A DNA stretch of 64,000 nt from SZUA-36 sp963749115 (GCA_963749115.1 CAVVLP010000004.1:1-64000), one strand, 5' to 3'. Positions 26,626-37,078 are shown, counted from the stretch's first letter. A program made the numbers and translations. The notes: generated by a model from the sequence alone, not told the origin.

Positions 26626-27714
26626 TCACGAAGCCACCCACTCACGGCAGGCATCAACCACTTTTTCTGCAGCATCGGGAATTGCTTTTTTCCTTGCTGA
26701 TATGGACATTGATAGCAAGACAGCACGATCGGAAAGCAAGGGTTTCAGTGCAGTTGCCAGTATCTGCGGATCCAGCGTGGATTGGGACAGAATAACCGCC
26801 GCCCCGGCATCAGCCAGGTATTCAGCATTGCGGGTCTGATGGTCATCGACGGCAAACGCAAACGGCACCAGCACCGATGCCACACCGGCCGCGGCAAGTT
26901 CTGCAACCGTGAGTGCGCCTGACCTGCAAATCACCAGGTCAGCCCACGTATACGCCTCGGCCATGTCACTGATAAAGGGCAGGATTTCAGCATCCACTCC
27001 CGCTTCGGCATAGGCTTCACGCGCTTCATCCACGCGTTTCGCACCGGCCTGGTGCCGAATTTCAATGGGTGTGGATGAAGACAGTATTTTCAGTGCTGCC
27101 GGCACCACCTTATTCAGTACCTGGGCGCCCTGGCTGCCACCGGTGATAAGCACCCTGACCGGACCGGATCGTCCGGCCAGACGGATTTGTGGTTCCGCAA
27201 TTGCAGCCACTTCGTGACGAACCGGGTTACCGCTGTCAATGGCTGCTTTTTCTTGTGGAAATGTACCCGGAAAACCCTGCAGTATCTTGCGGGCAAAACG
27301 CATCAGCAAACGATTGGTCAGACCGGGAATTCGATTTTGCTCATGCACCAGTACGGGAATCCCCTTGGTCCATGCAGCGATACCACCTGGTGCTGCAGCA
27401 TAACCACCAAAACTGACCGCACAACCCGGCCGGTTTGCTTCCAGCAGACGCCGGGCCTGCCAGACTGCACGCAGCAACATTAACGGCATGCGGACCCAGC
27501 GCATCAAACCCTTACCCCGTAGCCCGGTAATGGCAACCACGTCCAGGTCGATGCCTGCGGCAGGTACCGTACGGGTTTCCATACCACCTTCAGCACCCAG
27601 CCAGCGCACCGGTATGTTCTGCTTACGCAGAACCTCCGCTACCGCGAGACCGGGAAATATGTGCCCACCGGTACCACCCGCCATGATCAATACACCCTGA
27701 CCCGAACGGCTCAT
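26626..27714 (-). CDS. murG: MurG, lipid II-forming GlcNAc transferase
   Basis: GT28 enzyme on the inner face of the membrane that adds GlcNAc to lipid I. GGTGGHIFPGLAVAEVLRKQ is the N-terminal glycine loop. GGYAAAPGGIAAWTKGIPVL and HEQNRIPGLTNRLL follow. ITGGSQGAQVLNKVVPAAL opens the nucleotide-binding half, with CRSGALTVAELAAAG for uracil/pyrophosphate binding. 362 aa, intact despite frame-broken neighbours. ATGA overlap with ftsW upstream. Confidence 0.98.
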   Translation of the reverse strand: MSRSGQGVLIMAGGTGGHIFPGLAVAEVLRKQNIPVRWLGAEGGMETRTVPAAGIDLDVVAITGLRGKGLMRWVRMPLMLLRAVWQARRLLEANRPGCAVSFGGYAAAPGGIAAWTKGIPVLVHEQNRIPGLTNRLLMRFARKILQGFPGTFPQEKAAIDSGNPVRHEVAAIAEPQIRLAGRSGPVRVLITGGSQGAQVLNKVVPAALKILSSSTPIEIRHQAGAKRVDEAREAYAEAGVDAEILPFISDMAEAYTWADLVICRSGALTVAELAAAGVASVLVPFAFAVDDHQTRNAEYLADAGAAVILSQSTLDPQILATALKPLLSDRAVLLSMSISARKKAIPDAAEKVVDACREWVAS

Positions 27715-28910
27715 CGGCGTGCCCCGGCCATATTGGGTACCCGCGCGATATTCAAGGGTGCATCACGGTCCAGTTCATAGCGGATTCTGAATACGATACC
27801 CAACGCCACGAAAGTCATCAGCACACTGCTGCCACCGGAACTGATCAATGGCAGGGTAAGACCCTTGGTGGGCAACACACCGAGGTTCACACCCATGCTG
27901 ACAAGGGCCTGCAAGCCAATCCAGAGACCAATACCATAGGCAACATTACCCGCAAACGGCCGTTCCATGCGGTGCGCCATCAGGCCAATAATCATGATAC
28001 GCGCGACCAGCAGCATGAACAGGGACAGGATGAAAATCACACCCAACAGGCCAAACTCCTCGGCCAGTACTGCGAAAATGAAATCGGTATGTGCTTCAGG
28101 CAGGTAAAACAATTTCTGAATACTGGCACCCAGACCAACACCAAATACTTCACCGCGGCCTACCGCGATCAGGGCCTGGGTTAACTGAAAACCGCTGTCA
28201 TACGGATCTGCCCATGGGTTCATAAAACTGACGATACGTCTCAGCCGGTAGGGTTCCATCGCTGCGAACCCGAATACCGGAAGCGCCGCCATCCCCAGCA
28301 CCAGGATGTGCCGCCAGGCCGCACCTGCCAGCCACACCATGCCACCCACAATGGCGGTGATCACCGCGGCACTGCCCATATCGGGCTGAATCAGCAATAT
28401 GCCGGTCAGCATGGCCGCCAGCATCAGTGGCTTGAGCGTGTCAAAAAACCTTATCTTGACCATATCCGCCTTGCGCACCAGGTATCCGGCCATGTAGATA
28501 ATCACCATGATCTTGACCGCTTCAACCACCTGGAAATTCGCAAAGCCAAGCGTTATCCAGCGCGCACTGCCATTGACGCTGCGCCCGATACCGGGAATAA
28601 ACACCAGCAGCAACAGCAGTGCCGACAACCACATTAACGGGCGGCTGATACGCTCGAGGAAATCAATCGGAATCGACCGGAAGGCTGAAGCAAGCATCAC
28701 ACCCAGCAGGACGTAAATCAGATGACGCAAAAGGTAGTAATAAGTTGCCACACCATGACTTTCAGCGATCGCAATCGATGAGGAACCCACCATTACCAGG
28801 CCGGATGCAACCAGCAGCAGTACCGGAATCAGCAACCAGGCGTCGACCTTTACCGCCCTGTTCAGGCGTGATCCGCGCAGGGCCTGTTGTTGGCTGATCT
28901 TACTTTTCAT
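27711..28910 (-). CDS. ftsW: FtsW, SEDS-family peptidoglycan glycosyltransferase
   Basis: Multi-pass septal glycosyltransferase that works with FtsI. It has about ten hydrophobic helices in 399 aa. SEDS marks are visible: GIGRSVNGSARWITLG with the catalytic-loop region, FMNPWADPYDSGFQLTQALI, LPEAHTDFIFAVLAEEFGLL and PTKGLTLPLISSGGSSVLM. Its ATG overlaps the mraY stop as ATGA, leaving no room for murD, which normally lies between these two genes. Confidence 0.97.
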   Translation of the reverse strand: MKSKISQQQALRGSRLNRAVKVDAWLLIPVLLLVASGLVMVGSSSIAIAESHGVATYYYLLRHLIYVLLGVMLASAFRSIPIDFLERISRPLMWLSALLLLLVFIPGIGRSVNGSARWITLGFANFQVVEAVKIMVIIYMAGYLVRKADMVKIRFFDTLKPLMLAAMLTGILLIQPDMGSAAVITAIVGGMVWLAGAAWRHILVLGMAALPVFGFAAMEPYRLRRIVSFMNPWADPYDSGFQLTQALIAVGRGEVFGVGLGASIQKLFYLPEAHTDFIFAVLAEEFGLLGVIFILSLFMLLVARIMIIGLMAHRMERPFAGNVAYGIGLWIGLQALVSMGVNLGVLPTKGLTLPLISSGGSSVLMTFVALGIVFRIRYELDRDAPLNIARVPNMAGARR

Positions 28911-29991
28911 CTTATCTTCAACGTCGCCAGACCGGCCAGTACCAGGATCACCGAGATAATCCAGAAACGCACGATGACCCGGGGTTCGGGCCAGCCCTTC
29001 AGTTCAAAGTGATGATGGATCGGTGCCATGCGGAATATTCTTTTACCGGTCAGCTTGAACGAGGCCACCTGCAGAATGACCGACAATGTCTCCATGACAA
29101 AAACACCGGCCATCAGTGTAAATACCAGTTCCTGACGTACGATAACCGCAATCAGCCCAAGTGCCGCGCCCATCGCCAGTGCACCGATATCACCCATGAA
29201 TACCTGTGCCGGATAGGTGTTGAACCACAAAAAGCCCAAGCCCGGCACCCGCCAGTGCACCACAAAAAACGGTCAATTCACCGGCGCCGGCAATATAGGG
29301 TATGGCCAGGTATTCCGAAAACACGGAGTGACCGGTCACATAGGCAAAAATACCGAGGGCCACGGCCAGGAAAACAGCCGGCATGATCGCCAGCCCATCA
29401 AGCCCGTCGGTCAGGTTGACCGCATTGGAATATCCCACGATAAAGAAGTAGGTAACAAAAATGTAGCCCATACCCAGTGGGATAACGATATCTTTAAAGA
29501 ACGGCACAATCAGCTCGGTCTCCGCCGGGGATTGCGCAGTTGAATACAGGTAAATTGCCGCACTTAACCCGACGATCGACTGAAACAGATACTTCCAGCG
29601 CGCCGCCAGCCCGGCGGAATCCTGCAGGACCAGTTTTTTGTAATCATCAACCCATCCGATCACACCGAACGCCAGGGTCACCAGCAATACCGTCCAGATA
29701 TACCGGTTGCCCAGGTCGGACCACAACAGGGTGGAAACAACGATGGAAAACAGAATCAAGCGCACCGCCCATGGTCGGTGTGCCGGCTTTTGAGAAATGC
29801 GACTCCGGACCCAGCTTCCTGATCGGCTGACCCACCTGCTTCTTGACCAGCCGACGGATAAAGGCCGGGCCCAATATCAGGGAAATCGCCAGTGCGGTCA
29901 AAGCCCCGAGGATACCGCGCAAGGTGATGTAGACGAATACATTGAAGTCCGGATTGAACTCGGCCAGCCATGTGAACAGTTCCAGTAACAT
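28907..29991 (-). CDS. mraY: MraY, phospho-MurNAc-pentapeptide transferase, two frameshifts
   Basis: Polytopic enzyme that makes lipid I. Three pieces: MLLELFTWLAEFNPDFNVF to KAGTPTMGG (catalytic loop), then MRLILFSIVVSTLLWSDLGN through WVDDYKKL and NAVNLTDGLDGLAIMPA to the GAGELTVFCGALAGAGLG region, then WFNTYPAQVFMGDIGALAMG to APIHHHFELKGWPE and the stop. The breaks are near 29755 and 29235. Joined length is about 361 aa, the family norm. The start overlaps the murF stop (TGATG), and the stop overlaps ftsW. Confidence 0.94.
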
Positions 29992-31345
29992 CAGCCGTTC
30001 ACCTCCGGGTATTCGTGCCCATTGGAAATCGCATTGACGACATGTTCCATGCCCATCGAACGGGAACCTTTGACCAGGCAGGCCACCCCGGGTTTAAGTT
30101 CTGCACGCAGGGCCTCGATCAATTCGTCCCTGCTACTGAAATGCACGGCCCTGTCTCCAAAAGCATCAACCGCCGCAGTGCTTGCCTCTCCCAGTGCGAA
30201 CAGGCGTTTGACCCCAAGGGAACGTGCCGCGTCACCCAGTTCCGCGTGCATCTTACGGCTGTCGGTACCCAGTTCTTTCATGTCACCCATGACCAGCCAG
30301 GGTTCACCATTTTGGGTGGCGAGCACCTGCAAGGCCGCATACAGCGAGGCGGGATTGGCGTTATAGGTATCATCGATCACGGTCCAGCCTGCGCTTGCGT
30401 GTTTCAGACTGAGCCGGCCCGGTACCGGTCTGACCGTTTCGAGTCCGGTCTTGATATGGGCAAGCGGCACATCCAGGGCCAGGCAGACCGCGGTCGCCGC
30501 CAGTGCATTGGTCAGGTTGTGCAAACCCGGCAGGGGTAATTGCAGTGGAAATTCTCCAATCGGTGTACTCACCACGACATTCATCTGCGGCATGATGCGC
30601 CTGGATATGGTTCTCACCTTCACCATTAAAATAGTAAATGGTTTCCGGCCTTATTGATGTCCTGCCATAGGTCGACCCAGGGTTCGGCTGCATTGATTAT
30701 CGCCGCACCATCTCGTGGCAGCGCGGCAAACAACTCGCCCTTGGCACGGGCCACTCCCTGTATGTTGATAAAACCCTGCAGGTGCGCCGGTCCAATATTG
30801 GTTATCACACCAACATCCGGCTTTGCAATACCGGCAAGATAAGCAATATCTCCCGGATTGCTGGCGCCCATTTCCAGCACCGCATAATCATGTGATTTAT
30901 TCAGCTGGAATACGGTCAGGGGCAAACCCAGTTCATTATTGAAATTGCCCCCGGTCGCCAACACCTGCACCTTCCTGCCTGAGGATACTGGCAACCATTT
31001 CTTTAACGGTGGTTTTACCGTTGCTACCGGTGATACCAATGACTTTCGCAGGGCATTCCCTACGCCAGTATCCGGCGAGGGTGCCAAGCGCTGCCAGACA
31101 TCCGTTACCTGCAATACCGGCAGACCCGTTGGCACGACGCGACTGACCAGTGCAGCAACTGCACCACGTTCCATTGCCTGCTGAATATAGTCGTGACCAT
31201 CAAAGGTCTGCCCGGGCAATGCCGCAAACAACATACCGGGAACAACCTGGCGGCTATCTGATGTGATACCTGTAAAGTTGATATCACGCTGCAACGGTGC
31301 GCATTTCAGCAAACTTGCAGCCTGGTTGAGGCTCATATGGATCAT
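29991..31345 (-). CDS. murF: MurF, D-Ala-D-Ala-adding ligase, three frameshifts
   Basis: Completes the UDP-MurNAc pentapeptide. MIHMSLNQAASLLKCAPLQ starts it at 31345, overlapping the murE stop (ATGA). A first break near 31085 is cancelled by a second near 30960. Between them the correct frame reads ALGTLAGYWRREC and IGITGSNGKTTVKEMVASIL, which holds the ATP loop. AVLEMGASNPGDIAYLAGIA and VGVITNIGPAHLQGF follow. A third break near 30625 leads to GLHNLTNALAATAVCLAL, IDDTYNANPASLYAAL and the stop. All catalytic motifs are retained once joined. Confidence 0.92.
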
Positions 31346-32802
31346 GCCGCATCCCCCAGTGCATGCCGGATGACGTTTCATCGCTGAATGGTATTTTTTG
31401 TCCGCCGATTTCCTGCCAGGTTTCGTGACCTTTTCCGGCCACCAACACCACGTCGCCAGGTTGGCAGTTTGCAATGGCCTGCTGGATCGCTGCTGCCCTG
31501 TCCGGTTCGATCGTTGCCTTGCCCGGTTGTTTCAAGACCGGCAACCACGTCTTCAATGATCTTGTTTGCAGACTCATTTCTCGGATTGTCACTGGTTACA
31601 AATACATCATCGGCCAGTAACTCCGCTGCACGACCCATTTGTGGCCGTTTACCCTGGTCCCGGTTGCCACCGCAACCAAAAACACACACCAGCCTGCCAT
31701 CAAGGTGGGCCCTGACCGCATGCAATGCGCTCTCCAGTGCATCGGGCGTATGTGCATAATCGACCACGACGACCGGCTGACCCGTGTTCGCCACCCAGAC
31801 GCATCATTCTGCCCGGCACAGGCTGCATTACCTCAAGCTGATGTAAAACATGGTTCCAGGGCATACCAAGCAAGGCCAGCGTGCCTGCAGCCGCCAGCAG
31901 ATTCGAGGCATTGAATTCACCCAACAGACTGGTATGCACTTCTTCCGAACCCCATGGCCCGGTTATCCGGATATTCATTCCATTGATATCTATGGAGCGT
32001 ATTTCCGCTCTTAGTTCCGCACCTTCCTGAAGACCGAAACTGAGCATTTGCATACCGCCATTGAGTTCACCAAACCATTTTCTGCCATAGGCATCATCGT
32101 GATTGATAATCGCGAAGGACGGTGCGTAGTCGGTAAACAAAAGCCGTTTGGCAGCTGCGTAGTCGGCCATATCAGCGTGGTAATCAAGATGGTCACGACT
32201 GAGGTTGGTAAAAACCGCGGCATCAAATTGTACTGTCTGACAGCGATGCTGTTGCAGGGCGTGTGAGGAAACTTCCATCGCCAGGTGCTCAATACCGGTT
32301 TTCACGCAGTCAGCAAGTACCTGCTGCAAGCGAAACGCGTCAGGTGTTGTGCGTGCAGCCGCTTTGCAGATGACCAAGAGGACCATAACCCAGCGTACCC
32401 ACCATGCCGGCATTTCCGTAAACACGTTGCCAGGACTGGGCCAGGAAGTGTGCAACCGAGGTTTTACCATTGGTGCCGGTCACACCGGCGATGGTCATTT
32501 GCTCTGACGGGGCCGCGTAAAACCGTGATGCCAGTTCTCCGAGCTTGATCCCCCAGCCCGGCAACCTTGACAGCGGGTACACCCAGTTCCGGAACGGCTT
32601 GTAAACCATCATGAATGACGGCCACTGCACCGGCAGCTACGGCTGCCCGGGCATAATCCAGACCATGAACCAACTGACCCTTTACCGCCACGAAGGCGTC
32701 ACCGGGTTTGATCTCACGGTTATCAAGGCCAATACCGGTGAGCCTGAGCGCAGGTGCTTCATCAACCCAGCCTTCCAGTAATTCATGTAAAGTCATGGCC
32801 AT
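31342..32802 (-). CDS. murE: MurE, meso-DAP-adding ligase, five frameshifts
   Basis: Adds meso-diaminopimelate to UDP-MurNAc-L-Ala-D-Glu. Pieces in order: MAMTLHELLEGWVDEAPALR with GIGLDNREIKPGDAFVAVKG; GIKLGELASRFYAAPSEQM with the ATP loop GVTGTNGKTSVAHFLAQ; AFRLQQVLADCVKTG, MEVSSHALQQHR and NLSRDHLDYHADM; VVVVDYAHTPDALESALHA with SDNPRNES (the DAP-selecting DNPR motif); DVVLVAGKGHETWQEI; and a short VIRHALGDAA end. The breaks lie near 32560, 32350, 31795, 31530 and 31365. This is the most frequently broken gene of the window, yet every motif is present. Confidence 0.92.
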
Positions 32803-34519
32803 GATCAATTCCCCCTTCACTGTTGCTGTCACCGGCATCAACCAGCATCGACGGATAATCATCCGGCGGGATATTCAAAATACGCATCGCACCGGTCATG
32901 ACCTCGGAAAACAGGGGTGCGGCAACCAATCCGCCGTAGTACTCATCACCGGTCGGGTCATTGATCACAACCACGCAGACCAGGCGCGGATTACTGGCCG
33001 GACCGAATCCCGCAAAACTCGAGACATACCTGGCAGCGGCGTAACCCGAAGCGCTGGCTTTGTGTGATGTGCCGGTTTTCCCGGCAATACGATAATTTGC
33101 AACACGTGCCCTGCTGCCGGTACCTTCCGTGGTTGTCACTGTTTCCAGCATCTTCGCAACCGCATTGGCGATTTCAGGATCAATGGCAGAAATGGGCGGA
33201 TTGTTGGAGCCCTGTATAAAGGCCGGCTGGCGTAATTTTCCACCGTTGGCAATAGCAGCATAGGCCTGTGCCAACTTGCAAAGGCGTCGCGGAGATTCCA
33301 TAACCATATGAAATGGTTGCCTGCTCCAGACGTCTCCAGCGGCGGTGGTTTCGCAGTACACCGGCAGATTCACCGGGAAAACCGGTACCGGTTGCCTCAC
33401 CAAAACCAAAACGGCTGTAGGTGTCCCACATTTGTTCCGGTTCCAGCTGAAGCGCCAGTTTTGTCACCCCGACATTGCTTGAATTGCGTCAACACACCGG
33501 TAACATCCAGCAAGCCGTAATTATTGTGGTCACGAATGGTATGACCGGAAATCACCGTGTAACCCGGTGAGGTTTCCACCGGGGTTTCAGGGACCGCCAT
33601 TCCGTTTTCCAGTACGGATACGATCGCGATGGGTTTCATGACCGAACCCGGCTCAATCACGTCGGTCACCGCCCGGTTACGCATACCGTCGGTGTCATGC
33701 CCGGATCGTTCGGGTTATAGGACGGCTGATTGACCATGGCCAGCACTTCACCGGTATCGACATCCAGCACCACCACGCTACCCGAGCGCGCACCGTGCTT
33801 GAGCACCGTACTTTTCAGTTCGCGGTAGGCCAGGTACTGCAAACGCTTGTCAATCGTGAGGTGTCAAATCATGACCCGGATCAGACTCCTTGATCAGCTC
33901 GACCTCTTCAACGGTCTGGCCTTTACGGTCCTTGATGACACGCTTGCTGCCCGGACTGCCTGCCAGCCAACTGTCATAGGCAAGTTCCAGACCTTCCTGG
34001 CCAATATCATCAATATTGGTAAAGCCGATCACGTGGGATGTCACTTCACCGGCCGGGTAAAAACGGCGGTACTCTTTTTGCAGGTTAACACCGGGAATAT
34101 TCAGTGCACGGATCTCTGTCGGCCACATCCGGGTTCAGACGTCTCCGCAACCAGACAAACTCCTTGCCTGAACGTTGTGTCAACTTACGTTCGATTTCTT
34201 CTGCATTGGCATTTAACAAAGCGGCAAGGGGTTTGATATTTTCCGGGTACTCAAGCAATTGACCCGGGTGCACCCAGACGGAGTCAACCGGGGTGCTCAC
34301 CGCCAGCGGTTCACCATTGCGGTCGGTGATAACACCCCGGGTCGATGCAATAGTGACTTCCCGCAAAAATCGGGCTTTTCCCTGGCCCTGCAGGAAGTCA
34401 GTCTCCATGACCTGTAAATTCACTGCGCGTGCAATCAGCGCAACCGAACACAACATGAAAATCAGCAACATGGCGTAAAGCCTGCTGCTGGGAATCATAT
34501 TTTTGGTCTGTTTACTCAA
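32783..34519 (-). CDS. ftsI: FtsI (PBP3), septal transpeptidase, at least five frameshifts
   Basis: Monofunctional class B transpeptidase. It starts at TTG 34519, overlapping the ftsL stop (TTGA); ATG 34498 is the alternative. The N-terminal helix SSRLYAMLLIFMLCSVALIA is followed by the pedestal (FLREVTIASTRGVITDRNG). The breaks fall near 34125, 33865, 33700, 33480 and 33275. The active-site serine lies in EPGSVMKPIAIV (33600s) and the KTG box in YRIAGKTGTSHKAS. The SxN region falls at a break near 33480, so it cannot be read cleanly. The C-terminus overlaps the murE start by 20 bases. Confidence 0.93.
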
Positions 34520-34785
34520 GGACGTACAACCAGTATCTGGGTCGTTTCGGGTTGCTGCATCTGCAGAACCCCACGTGCTGTTTTTTCAATCTGGCTGGCA
34601 TCTGCCAACCAGCCCTGTTCAATCTGTAAACGGCTCCATTCAGCCAGCCCCTCATCCTGGAGGGCTTCGAGGGCACCCAGTTCCACGGCCAGAAGACGGC
34701 TCTGGTGCCGGGTATAGACAACACCCAGCGCGCTGCTGACATCAGCGATCAGAACCAGAATTAAAATTAGTATTTGTGAATTCAA
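34516..34785 (-). CDS. ftsL: Cell division protein FtsL
   Basis: Small bitopic divisome protein (89 aa) that pairs with FtsB through a coiled coil. A single N-terminal membrane helix (ILILILVLIADVSSALGVVY) precedes a helix rich in Leu heptads (LLAVELGALEALQDEGLAEW). The start is TTG 34785, overlapping the rsmH stop as TTGA. Identity rests on position between rsmH and ftsI, size and topology, since FtsL diverges fast. Confidence 0.93.
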   Translation of the reverse strand: MNSQILILILVLIADVSSALGVVYTRHQSRLLAVELGALEALQDEGLAEWSRLQIEQGWLADASQIEKTARGVLQMQQPETTQILVVRP

Positions 34786-35709
34786 CCTATCTTCTCCGCA
34801 ACCCTCATAATTGCACTGCGTGCCCTGGGATTTGCGGAGATTTCTTGTTCGGAGGCTCGAATGGCTTTGCCAATCAACTTCAGTCTTGGTGACCAGTCCG
34901 GGTGCTCAGGAATATTGCGACGGACCTTACCTGGTCGTACGGCTTCTCTAAATGTCCGTTTGACCAGGCGATCCTCCAGGGAGTGAAAACTGATCGCTAC
35001 CAGCCTTCCTCCCGGGCGCAATTGCCTGATTGATGCTTCCAACCCTGAGGCCAGATCACCCAGTTCGTTATTGACAGCTATTCGGATCGCCTGAAAGCAT
35101 CGTGTTGCCGGGTGCTTCTTTTCCCGGTTTCCTATCGTCGTCTCGATAAGCTCCGCCAGCTGAGTGGTTGTTTCCAAACATTGCTGCTGCCTAGCTTTCA
35201 CGATACTCCGGGCAATCCTGCGCGCATGGCGCTCCTCTCCAAACTCCCAAAATACGCGGGACATTTCCCGCTCCGGTGTCTCTGCCAGCCATTCGGCTGC
35301 AGACACACCCTTTGTTGGGTCCATCCGCATATCCAGCGGCCCGTCCTTTCTAAATGAAAAGCCACGCTCCGGATCGTCCAGTTGTGGTGAAGAAACTCCA
35401 AGATCCAGCAAAATGCCATCCAGGTTTCTTTCTATTTGCCACTCCCGGACCATGCGGTCCATCTCCGCAAAGCTACCCTGAACTATGGAAAATCTCGGGT
35501 CATCGCCCCATTCTTCCAATCCCGCGGCCACTGCCTGCGGGTCTTTATCCAGGGTAAATAAGCGTCCCTGCTCGGTCAGCCGGGACAATAATCGCCCGGC
35601 TGTGTCCTCCTCTGCCAAAGGTCGCATCGAGATAGATCCCGTCTTCCCGAATCCGGAGTGATGAAACCGCCTCTTCCAGCAAAACAGCTTGATGCTGGTA
35701 TTTGTTCAT
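34782..35709 (-). CDS. rsmH: RsmH (MraW), 16S rRNA C1402 N4-methyltransferase, one frameshift
   Basis: SAM-dependent enzyme that methylates the 16S decoding centre. It starts at ATG 35709: MNKYQHQAVLLEEAVSSLRI then YLDATFGRGGHSRAI, which includes SAM motif I. The frame breaks near 35588 in GCGATTATTGTCC and resumes as LSRLTEQGRLFTLDKDPQA. LDGILLDLGVSSPQLDDPER, GPLDMRMDPTKGVSAAEWL and RLVAISFHSLEDRLVKRTF are family signatures. Joined length is about 309 aa. RsmI, encoded beyond rnpB, modifies the 2'-O of the same nucleotide. Confidence 0.95.
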
Positions 35710-35718
35710 CCTTTCCGG

Positions 35719-36225
35719 TCATAACCTCTGGTTTAAATTCATTGGCCCTCTTTTGGGCATTCGGCACTCGCCTATAACACCAGGCGTGGCCATCTCCGCT
35801 GAAGCCTGCTCATCGAGATTTGCTACTTCCTCGGCTCGCTGGGCATTCAGCGTATCTTCATCCCATATCTCAAAACGCTTGCCCATACCCAGCATAATCA
35901 CGCGTTTTTCCAAACCCGCCACCTGACGCAGGCTCGGCGGTATCAAAATTCTGCCGTTGCCATCCGGCTCCACGACCGTTGCACTACCAACCAGGCGTCG
36001 CTGCAAGCTCCTGTGGCTGGGATTAAAGTTGGGTAGCGCCATGACATCATCACGAACACGTTCCCATGTCTGTTCCGGCTGAAGCCACAACGAACCTGAA
36101 TCAAACGCGCTATAGGTAAGCACCATGCGGTTTCCGCATTGCTCTGCAAGGGTTTCTCTATACCTTATCGGTACTGCGAGACGCCCTTTCGCGTCCAGGT
36201 TGATTGTTGTTTCACCAAAAAACAC
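35719..36225 (-). CDS. mraZ: MraZ, transcriptional regulator of the dcw cluster
   Basis: AbrB-fold ring-forming DNA-binding protein that represses its own operon. Two SpoVT-AbrB-like halves are visible: FFGETTINLDAKGRLAVPIR near the N-terminus and VVEPDGNGRILIPPSLRQVA near residue 85. The start is GTG (36225). The product is 168 aa, about 15 longer than many family members, with an extra Arg/Pro/Asn tail. TGGG-type boxes lie immediately upstream (separate entry). Confidence 0.96.
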   Translation of the reverse strand: MFFGETTINLDAKGRLAVPIRYRETLAEQCGNRMVLTYSAFDSGSLWLQPEQTWERVRDDVMALPNFNPSHRSLQRRLVGSATVVEPDGNGRILIPPSLRQVAGLEKRVIMLGMGKRFEIWDEDTLNAQRAEEVANLDEQASAEMATPGVIGECRMPKRGPMNLNQRL

Positions 36226-36275
36226 TTATTTCCCACCTTAATTATACTTATTCACCACATTTTCCCACATTTATG
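36226..36275 (-). promoter_or_regulatory. mraZ promoter region with MraZ-type boxes
   Basis: On the minus strand GTGGGA (36263–36268) and GTGGTG (36253–36258) stand 10 bases apart, the spacing of known MraZ repeats. A further GTGGGA lies at 36231–36236. A perfect TATAAT (36241–36246) lies among them, though with no good -35 box and only a very short leader to the GTG. Autoregulation by MraZ is the obvious reading from the family. Confidence 0.55.
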
Positions 36276-36712
36276 CACGATAGTATTTGAAAGCAATAAA
36301 GTCAAGCAGGACAAGGGGATTAGAACAAGATAAGAAGGCGGGATTACAACCTAATTATGGCAATCTAAAGGCGAGACCAAAGACAAAATCCAACATATTG
36401 CGTTCCAGTCAGAAAAACAACCCTACATATTGTATCGCTGGATAATCTCGACCTCAGGGAAATGTGTGCTATTGGGTGAAGGAAGCTCAAGTCCAGGCAG
36501 ATCTGGGCAAGCCAGCGTCGTGATACCGGTGCAATATGCAAGTTCAATTTGTACATTGTGCCAATATCGCAATTCTGGCGCAGGTCAGGTGCCATTGGGC
36601 GCCGGGCTGGACTGAATCCAATAGCCAAAGCTATTGGGTGAAGGAAGCTCAAGTCCAATTGCGCCTGAGCAAGTCAGAATTGTGAAATTGGCACAATATG
36701 CAAATTCAGAGT
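36276..36712. other. Non-coding stretch between mraZ and rnpB
   Basis: No credible gene. An open frame on the minus strand (36365–36658) repeats LDLSFLHPIA twice only because the DNA itself is repeated. The right half is filled by three ~80-bp repeat copies (separate entry). The left part (36276–36460) shows no clear feature beyond a possible very worn fourth copy around 36380–36410. Confidence 0.6.
36468..36709. repeat. Three ~80-bp repeat copies, direct–inverted–direct
   Basis: Copy one (36468–36546) and copy two (36630–36709) both begin GCTATTGGGTGAAGGAAGCT and end with a CAATATGCAA-like tail. The segment between them (about 36550–36627) is an inverted, more worn copy: its reverse complement starts GGCTATTGGATTCAG and contains CAGAATTGCGATATTGGCAC. 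The array could fold as alternative long hairpins. Its right end lies within a few bases of the rnpB 3' end. Confidence 0.75.
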
Positions 36713-37073
36713 GAGAGCCGGCCGGTAAGCCGGGTTCTGTCGTGGACAATCATTCATCTGGGACTGCTGTCACCAGCATCCTCAAGCGACCTACCCGAAG
36801 ACATCGCGGGCCGCGACTATCGTCTTCCTATTTGGTCTTGCTCCAGGTGGGGTTTACCATTGCCGCAAACTGTTACCAGTTGCGCGGTGCGCTCTTACCG
36901 CACCATTTCACCCTTACCTGCCCTCACCGCGAAGGCGGAGGCAGGCGGTATATTTTCTGTTGCACTTTCCGTAGGCTCGCGCCCCCCAGGCGTTACCTGG
37001 CACCCTGCCCTGTGGAGCCCGGACTTTCCTCCCTTCCGCCTTATGCGGAAGCGCGATTGCCTGGCCGACTCTC
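36713..37073 (-). ncRNA. rnpB: RNase P RNA (rnpB)
   Basis: Catalytic RNA that trims tRNA 5' leaders. On the minus strand the 5' part reads GAGAGTCGGCCAGGCAATCG; then GGAGGAAAGTCCGGGCTCC, GCCAGGTAACGCCTGGGGGG, AGTGCAACAGAAA, GGTAAGGGTGAAATGGTGCG, GGTAAGAGCGCACC, AACTGGTAACAGT, AGCAAGACCAAATAGG, GATGAATGATTGTCCACGAC and AGAACCCGGCTTACCGGCCG. The P1 helix closes: GAGAGTCGGCC (37063–37073) pairs with GGCCGGCTCTC (36713–36723). This is the bacterial type A RNA, about 361 nt; the exact ends may shift by a few bases. Confidence 0.97.
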
Positions 37074-37078
37074 GCGGC

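Noticed and set aside
31342..32802. Programmed frameshifting in murE, murF, murC or ftsI
   Set aside because: The breaks are many, differ in direction and lack slippery heptamers with downstream stems; errors explain them better.
36365..36658. A 97-aa minus-strand frame with repeated LDLSFLHPIA
   Set aside because: The peptide repeat follows directly from the DNA repeat copies, and the frame has no other support.
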